From a virus, in the IMG/VR virus record IMGVR_UViG_3300015265_000208, positions 1-41,497 of that record: DNA of 41,497 bases, one strand, 5' to 3'. Positions within the stretch are counted from its first letter, which is position 1. Each line of letters starts with the position of its first letter. Below, one piece after another: positions 37,616 to 41,497 of the stretch. The translations under genes and the position numbers were made by a program. The notes beneath the pieces are model-generated. The model made no database searches. It worked only from the letters and a program-made list of their open reading frames with translations, and had not been told where the DNA came from.

Positions 37616-38574
37616 ACGCAATGAGGAACGAGCGCGAAGCGCCAAGTCCGATCTATGTGCTCATAAACCAGCATGGGCGTTTGATGGAAGACCGGTCCTT
37701 CGTCGATGCCGCAGAGGCTGCGCGGATGGCAGAGGCTTACTCGGACTTCGACGATCGTTTCCAGGTCGTCGAGGTTGCGCCTGTCGCGCAGCAGCCCGTC
37801 CAGCCTACGCCCGAGCCTGCGCCGCCTGTACAGGCGGTGGACGAGGCGATGACCGAGATTGCGTGCCGGGCTTACTACAACTCCGGCGTACCGGTTACTC
37901 CGCCTGTATTCGAAGCTATGCGCGCGGCGCTGACGGCCGCCCTCGCCCATCCCCGCCCCACGGGTGAAAAGGAGACGCCGGTGGTTACGACGGTTTCGTA
38001 TGAGCATTGCAAGGTTCCGGGTCAATGTGACATGCCTACAGTCGAGTATCACGGCTGGGTTTGCGGCCAGGGGATGAACCATAAAGGACCGTGCATTCCG
38101 TCTGATGCCGAGGAAGCGCGGATGCACGACGACAGGGCAGCGGTCGCCTTCTCCGTAGCGATGCGAGAGAAGCTTGCCGCCGCGCGCGCGAAGGATCGCA
38201 GCGGATGGAACGATAAGGCCGATTGCAGCCAGCAGCACCTATCCGACTTGCTCCGTAACCACGTTGAGAGGGGTGACCCGGTTGACGTGGCGAATTTCGC
38301 GATGTTCCTGCACCAGCGCGGCGAGTCGATTTTGCCCGTCCCCACGGTCGAGCAGGCTGGGGAGGTGGTAACCGGTGAAGCGGTGGCCGAAATCACCCGC
38401 GGACCAGACAACGAGCTCAACGTGTCATGGCTGATCGAAGGCGGTATCGATGCATTGATCGAGGGCGAGACGCTTTACATCCTCGGCATGAATTGCCCCG
38501 AGGATGGCGCGGTCGAACTGTACGCCGCCGCGGCCGCCGCCGCGCCCGCTCCGGGCAGGGGTGGTGAGGCATGA
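37612..38574 (+). CDS. Mosaic phage accessory protein
   Basis: 320 residues made of several pieces joined by linkers. Residues about 1-50 are a small domain (PSPIYVLINQHGRLMEDRSF); a Pro/Gln-rich linker follows; then a helix (VFEAMRAALTAALAHPRPTG), a Cys-containing part (HCKVPGQC, HGWVCGQG, HKGPC) and a module widespread in lambdoid accessory proteins (KLAAARAKDRSGWNDKADCS; GDPVDVANFAMFLHQRG). Such modular proteins recombine often between phages. Function unknown. ATGA overlaps at both ends. Confidence 0.65.
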   Translation: MNAMRNEREAPSPIYVLINQHGRLMEDRSFVDAAEAARMAEAYSDFDDRFQVVEVAPVAQQPVQPTPEPAPPVQAVDEAMTEIACRAYYNSGVPVTPPVFEAMRAALTAALAHPRPTGEKETPVVTTVSYEHCKVPGQCDMPTVEYHGWVCGQGMNHKGPCIPSDAEEARMHDDRAAVAFSVAMREKLAAARAKDRSGWNDKADCSQQHLSDLLRNHVERGDPVDVANFAMFLHQRGESILPVPTVEQAGEVVTGEAVAEITRGPDNELNVSWLIEGGIDALIEGETLYILGMNCPEDGAVELYAAAAAAAPAPGRGGEA

Positions 38575-38792
38575 GCATGGAATATGTGCGAAACCGTTAC
38601 GGCGTGCCGGCGAGGCGCGGTGGCCGCGTGGAATACACCGGGTGCGGCAAGAAAGAGTTGGGAGCGATTCGCTCCGCCAGCGACGGCAGACTGAATATCC
38701 AGCTCGACGGCATCAAGCACACGATGCCGTTCCATCCGACGTGGGAGCTTCGGTATCTTGATGCAGCGCCATCCCTGGAGGCTGGCCTGTAA
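38571..38792 (+). CDS. Hypothetical 73-residue protein
   Basis: Begins MSMEYVRNRYGVPARRGGRV and reads as a small SH3-like beta barrel (YTGCGKKELGAIRSASDGRL; HTMPFHPTWELRYLD). This YVR-x-YGVPA-x-RG pattern is common among phage proteins of unknown role. ATGA overlap with the gene before it; convergent with the minus-strand gene that ends 2 nt away. Confidence 0.7.
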   Translation: MSMEYVRNRYGVPARRGGRVEYTGCGKKELGAIRSASDGRLNIQLDGIKHTMPFHPTWELRYLDAAPSLEAGL

Positions 38793-38794
38793 TG

Positions 38795-39271
38795 TCAGAG
38801 CTTGTTGAGCAGATCAGTAAGCACCTTGTGTCGCGCATCCGGATGCAAATCACCTTCCAAGTGCTCAGGGCGAATGGCAGTCATGATCATTCGGGTCTGG
38901 AAATCGGCCTGAAATGCTTGCGCGCGGACGCGGATGAAGTCCATCTGCCTCTCGATCTCCAAGAGGACAACGAGCTGATCTGGACCGAGTTCTGCGAGCT
39001 GAGAATCAACTCGACGCAGGCATCGATCCGCGTAGGCGACACGCTCGATCAGCGCGGACAAGGTCGCGTCTACATGCTCGGCATCGACCCGCTGAATATG
39101 ATGGGAAAGATCAATCAGTTCGGGGAAGAACATTTCGACGGCCTTACGTATGTAGGCACGAATGCTCTTCCGTCGCTGCCACCTACTCCAAGCCGCCACC
39201 CCGTATGTCGTGGCGATCGTGAGAGCTGCGCCGGCAAGACCCGAACCCACCGAGACCCAATTTATTTCCAT
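38795..39271 (-). CDS. Membrane-anchored helical protein, antisense in the right operon
   Basis: 158 residues. One N-terminal membrane helix (SGLAGAALTIATTYGVAAW) is followed by a basic stretch (SRWQRRKSIRAYIRKAVEMF) and then a long amphipathic helical part (ALIERVAYADRCLRRVDSQL; VVLLEIERQMDFIRVRAQAF). The opposite-strand frame of like length lacks such a pattern, so I take this strand as coding. It fills the space between two plus-strand genes exactly; its ATG and the ATG of the next plus gene share the tetramer CATG. A GGGGGG run lies before the start. Function unknown; likely a moron. Confidence 0.6.
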   Translation of the reverse strand: MEINWVSVGSGLAGAALTIATTYGVAAWSRWQRRKSIRAYIRKAVEMFFPELIDLSHHIQRVDAEHVDATLSALIERVAYADRCLRRVDSQLAELGPDQLVVLLEIERQMDFIRVRAQAFQADFQTRMIMTAIRPEHLEGDLHPDARHKVLTDLLNKL

Positions 39272-39365
39272 GCGTGAACCCCCCATCCTGATGAATGGCG
39301 CCATGGTGCGCGAGGCGGGCGAGCGCCGCAAGAACGTGGAGGTGCCGCGTGCCGATTCGGCCTGA
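39270..39365 (+). pseudogene. Remnant of a phage ASCH-type gene
   Basis: A 31-codon frame starting MREPPILMNGAMVREAGERR. The first half matches the start of a common phage protein (PILF-x-G-PMVRAIL-A-G-TKTQTRR type), after which the match is lost and the frame ends 17 nt inside the next gene. It looks like a gene fragment left by deletion, perhaps when the antisense membrane-protein gene came in next to it. Confidence 0.4.
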
Positions 39366-39783
39366 AAACCGCGCCCGCTATCCCGCGAACTGGCCGACTG
39401 AGATCCGTCCGGCGATCCTCGCGCGCGCCAGTAACTGCTGCGAGCGGTGCAATGCGCCAAATGGCGAGCGCATCTGCCGCGAGGCGGGCGGCGCTACTTA
39501 CATGATTGACACAGGCGAGGTGTTCAGCGCTGACACTGGAGAGGCATTGGGGCAGACCCATCTTTACGACTACCCCGCCGGCCGATACGTAACCGTGGTG
39601 TTGACGATCGCGCATCTCGACCACCAGCCCGAGAACTGCGATCCCAGCAACCTGCGTGCATGGTGCCAGCGATGCCACCTCGCGTACGACAAAGACCACC
39701 ACGCCGAGACGCGGCGCGCGACGATTGCGGCGCGCAAGGCTTCCGGAGACCTGTTTCAGAAGGAGGTGCCGCATGGCGGCTAA
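39349..39783 (+). CDS. HNH-type endonuclease, small zinc form
   Basis: 144 residues from GTG at 39,349, with GGAGG at good distance; VPIRPENRARYPANW is the usual start of this family. A zinc site is formed by CCERCNAPNG and CQRCHLAYD. Between them TIAHLDHQPENCDPSNLRAW carries the His and Asn of the nuclease fold. It likely nicks or cuts DNA in packaging or exclusion. It overlaps the remnant frame before it and the small gene after it. Confidence 0.8.
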   Translation: MPIRPENRARYPANWPTEIRPAILARASNCCERCNAPNGERICREAGGATYMIDTGEVFSADTGEALGQTHLYDYPAGRYVTVVLTIAHLDHQPENCDPSNLRAWCQRCHLAYDKDHHAETRRATIAARKASGDLFQKEVPHGG

Positions 39784-39943
39784 GCCGAAGAAGCCCATGG
39801 CCCCGGCCATGCTGACCCTTATCGACGAACTCGCGCGCCGTGCCGTGCGGGAATATCTGACCGAGCGCGCGGCGCAGGACAGCCATTCGTCGCACCCGCG
39901 ATCGAATCGGGATGCATTGCCCGATCTGACCAAGGCCGCCTAA
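39773..39943 (+). CDS. Small protein before the integrase, possible directionality factor
   Basis: 56 residues: a basic start (MAAKPKKPMAPAML) and one helix (TLIDELARRAVREYLTERAA), then a disordered tail. It overlaps the HNH gene and ends 6 nt before the integrase start. Similar short proteins stand before large serine recombinases in other proteobacterial prophages. Serine integrases need a recombination directionality factor for excision and no other candidate is obvious here, so this gene is worth naming; evidence is position and size only. Confidence 0.5.
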   Translation: MAAKPKKPMAPAMLTLIDELARRAVREYLTERAAQDSHSSHPRSNRDALPDLTKAA

Positions 39944-39949
39944 AGTCCG

Positions 39950-41497
39950 ATGATGCGAACCGCCGCCTACGCCAGATACAGCTCCGACGCACAGCGGGAA
40001 GCCAGCCTCGAGGATCAGCTTCGCAATTGCCGCGCCTTCTGCGCGCGCATGGGATGGCCCGATCCGGTCGTGTACACCGACGCCGCCGTCAGCGGGTCGC
40101 GCCTGGACCGCGAGGGCTACCAGCGTCTCCTCGTCGAAGCGCACCGTTTCAACGTGCTGCTGGTCGACGACCTTTCCCGGTTCGGCCGTGACAGCGCCGA
40201 GCTGACCATGACCGTTCGACGGCTCAAGTTCGCCGGCGTCCGCCTGATCGGCGTCAGCGATGGCGTCGACACCGAGCGGAAGTCCCACAAGGCCGACGTG
40301 GGACTGCGCAGCCTGATGTCCGAGATGTACCTCGACGACCTCGCCGACAAGGTGCACCGGGGCCTCACCGGACGCGCGCTGTCGGGCGCGAGCGCGGGCG
40401 GTCTGCCCTACGGCTACCGGATCACCACCGTGGGCCAGCGCGCGATCGACGACGCGCAGGCCGATATCGTCCGCAGGATCTTCGCCGAGTACATCGCCGG
40501 GTCCAGCCCGCGCGAGATCGTGTCGGCGCTCAACCGCGACCGCGTGCCTTCCTCGCGCGGCGGCGACTGGTACGTGAGCGCCGTGTACCCGGACAGGAAG
40601 CGAGGCATCGGCATCCTCGCGAACGCCATCTACGTTGGCCGCCAGATCTGGAACCGCAGCCACTTCGTGAAGCATCCGGATACCGGCCGGCGCCTGCGAC
40701 AGGATCGGCCGCAGTCCGAGTGGATTGTCACCGAGCATCCGGAGCTGTCCATCATCGACGAGGCGACGTGGGATGCGGCGCATTCGCGCGCGCGAAGGTC
40801 CACGAACGGCAGCTACGCCGGCAGCACGAAGCCGGCGCGGCCAGGCCGCCCGACCCGCTACCTGCTCAGCGGCATCCTTCGGTGCGGCGACTGCGGCGGC
40901 CCCATGGTCATCGTGGACCGCTACCGCTACGGCTGCTCAGTGGCAAAGGACCGCGGCGCAACGGCATGCCCGAGCACGGTGAAGGTCGCGCGCGTGCCGG
41001 CCGAGCGCGCGCTGGTCGCCGGGGTGCAGCGCGAGCTGCTCACCGAGACGGCATTCCAGCGGTTTACGGCCGCCGTCACCGCCGAGCTGAAGCGCGCGGC
41101 GCCGGACACCGAAGGAGCGAAGCGCAGGCTCGCCGAGGCCGAGAAGGTGCACGCGAACGTGATGATGGCGATCCGTGCGGGCATCGTGACGCCGAGCACG
41201 CGAGCGGAACTGGTTCGAGCTGAGGGAGAGGTGGAAGCGGCCCGCGCAGAACTGGCGGCCGTGAAGTCGTTCCAGCCGGCGCAGATCCTGCCGCGGGCTC
41301 GGGAGACGTGGCGTCGGCTGGTTGCCGAGCTGACGACGGTGACGGACACCGTGCGCGCACGCGATGCGCTGCGCGAGTTGATCGGCGAATCCGTCCGCGT
41401 CACAAAAGAAAACGGCGCGATCTTTGGAGAGATCGCGCCGTTTCAGATAAACCTGGTAGCGGGGGTAGGATTCGAACCTACGACCTTCGGGTTATGA
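39950..41497 (+). CDS. Large serine recombinase (phage integrase)
   Basis: 515 residues. The resolvase domain begins AAYARYSSDAQREASLEDQL with the catalytic Ser near residue 11, and has VDDLSRFGRD and the long linking helix. The recombinase domain follows (GLPYGYRITTVGQRAIDDAQ), then the zinc ribbon (LRCGDCGGPMVIVD; GCSVAKDRGATACP) and a coiled coil (about residues 385-430). It integrates and, with a partner, excises the phage. The last residues, GVGFEPTTFGL, are encoded by the tRNA-fMet gene read backwards, and the TGA stop is formed by anticodon bases. A terminator hairpin also lies within its last 40 codons. The C-terminus in the free phage is therefore probably different. Confidence 0.93.
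   Translation: MMRTAAYARYSSDAQREASLEDQLRNCRAFCARMGWPDPVVYTDAAVSGSRLDREGYQRLLVEAHRFNVLLVDDLSRFGRDSAELTMTVRRLKFAGVRLIGVSDGVDTERKSHKADVGLRSLMSEMYLDDLADKVHRGLTGRALSGASAGGLPYGYRITTVGQRAIDDAQADIVRRIFAEYIAGSSPREIVSALNRDRVPSSRGGDWYVSAVYPDRKRGIGILANAIYVGRQIWNRSHFVKHPDTGRRLRQDRPQSEWIVTEHPELSIIDEATWDAAHSRARRSTNGSYAGSTKPARPGRPTRYLLSGILRCGDCGGPMVIVDRYRYGCSVAKDRGATACPSTVKVARVPAERALVAGVQRELLTETAFQRFTAAVTAELKRAAPDTEGAKRRLAEAEKVHANVMMAIRAGIVTPSTRAELVRAEGEVEAARAELAAVKSFQPAQILPRARETWRRLVAELTTVTDTVRARDALRELIGESVRVTKENGAIFGEIAPFQINLVAGVGFEPTTFGL
41410..41443 (-). terminator. tRNA-fMet terminator inside the integrase frame
   Basis: A perfect 14-bp stem (AACGGCGCGATCT plus one A:T pair, loop TTGGAG on the plus strand) begins 10 nt after the tRNA 3' end. 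In the tRNA direction it is followed by TTTTCTTTTG, a good U tract. It should end tRNA transcription, and may also meet integrase transcripts. The phage apparently supplies both the tRNA 3' end and its terminator. Confidence 0.85.
41454..41497 (-). tRNA. Initiator tRNA-fMet (CAT), 3' half, attachment site
   Basis: Read on the minus strand: anticodon CAT followed by AA, the anticodon-stem strand CCCGA (three C that pair with GGG, special to initiator tRNAs), variable loop AGGTC, T stem/loop GTAGG-TTCGAAT-CCTAC, acceptor strand ending in ACCA. The 5' half lies beyond the window. Position at the integrase end marks it as the probable attB/attR site. Confidence 0.88.

Noticed and set aside
38007-38024. 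Third partial copy of the 25-bp palindrome (TGCAAGGTTCCGGG)
   Set aside because: It lacks one T and the whole second arm and lies inside a coding region, so it is probably chance.
38792-39277. Plus-strand frame of 161 codons coupled by TAATG to the gene before it
   Set aside because: The coupling is tempting, but the minus strand encodes a membrane helix plus coherent amphipathic helices in natural codon choice, while the plus product has no such pattern. I keep the minus-strand gene; protein data could reverse this.

Overview
The window is almost entirely a lambda-like temperate siphophage genome integrated in a high-GC bacterial chromosome. The right edge is the 3' half of an initiator tRNA (tRNA-fMet, three G:C pairs in the anticodon stem). 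The host is most likely a gammaproteobacterium of the Xanthomonadales; that is inference from the tRNA, base composition and style of the phage genes. No chromosomal housekeeping protein gene is seen. The true left end is not identified, because the window begins at the stop codon of a truncated SRAP gene.

Layout. (a) 1-23,454, all minus strand and read right to left, holds packaging, head, tail and lysis genes: small and large terminase, a Mor-like regulator, gpW-like joiner, portal, ClpP-protease/major-capsid fusion, decoration protein, connector, tail terminator, tail tube, gpZ-like protein, tape measure, four tail-tip/fibre genes, a GH108 endolysin, a degenerate T4-lysozyme-fold protein, holin, Rz/Rz1 spanins and the SRAP fragment. 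Most neighbours overlap by ATGA, GTGA or TGATG, so this is one long translationally coupled operon with only a few gaps of about 60 nt. Two of those gaps hold copies of the same 25-bp palindrome, each exactly 24 nt before the next start codon. (b) 23,451-27,153, minus strand, is the replication and early module: VapE-type ATPase, CHC2/Toprim primase, small proteins, a DksA/TraR-like protein and a CII-like regulator. A 9-bp repeat array lies between the VapE-type gene and the small terminase gene. (c) 27,300-28,134 is a two-gene plus-strand cassette sitting antisense between cro and the CII-like gene. (d) 28,145-31,414 is the immunity region: cro (minus), cI (plus), a MASE1 membrane protein directly behind cI (the position of rexAB in lambda), and a convergent exported protein. 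Related operator-like dyads (TCA[G/C]-N5-[G/C]TGA) occur in two clusters, one between cro and cI and one at a rightward promoter near 31,350, reproducing the lambda OR/OL plan. (e) 31,454-41,497, plus strand, is the right operon of small accessory genes (DUF2303, HNH, DHH phosphoesterase, small P-loop protein, several microproteins) ending in a large serine integrase whose reading frame runs into the tRNA. One membrane-protein gene at 38,795-39,271 is antisense within it.

How it works together. The repressor should hold both the cro-side and the right-hand promoter shut. The repressor's S24-like domain has Ala and Arg where the catalytic Ser and Lys belong, so RecA-stimulated self-cleavage looks unlikely and induction may use another route. 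After induction, leftward transcription would give replication, packaging, morphogenesis and lysis, and rightward transcription would give accessory functions and the integrase. No stretch longer than 300 bases lacks a gene. The largest gaps are 27,154-27,299 (divergent start region, no confident promoter seen), 31,300-31,453 (operators and promoter), 32,405-32,518 (structured RNA candidate) and 33,037-33,147 (a small hairpin).
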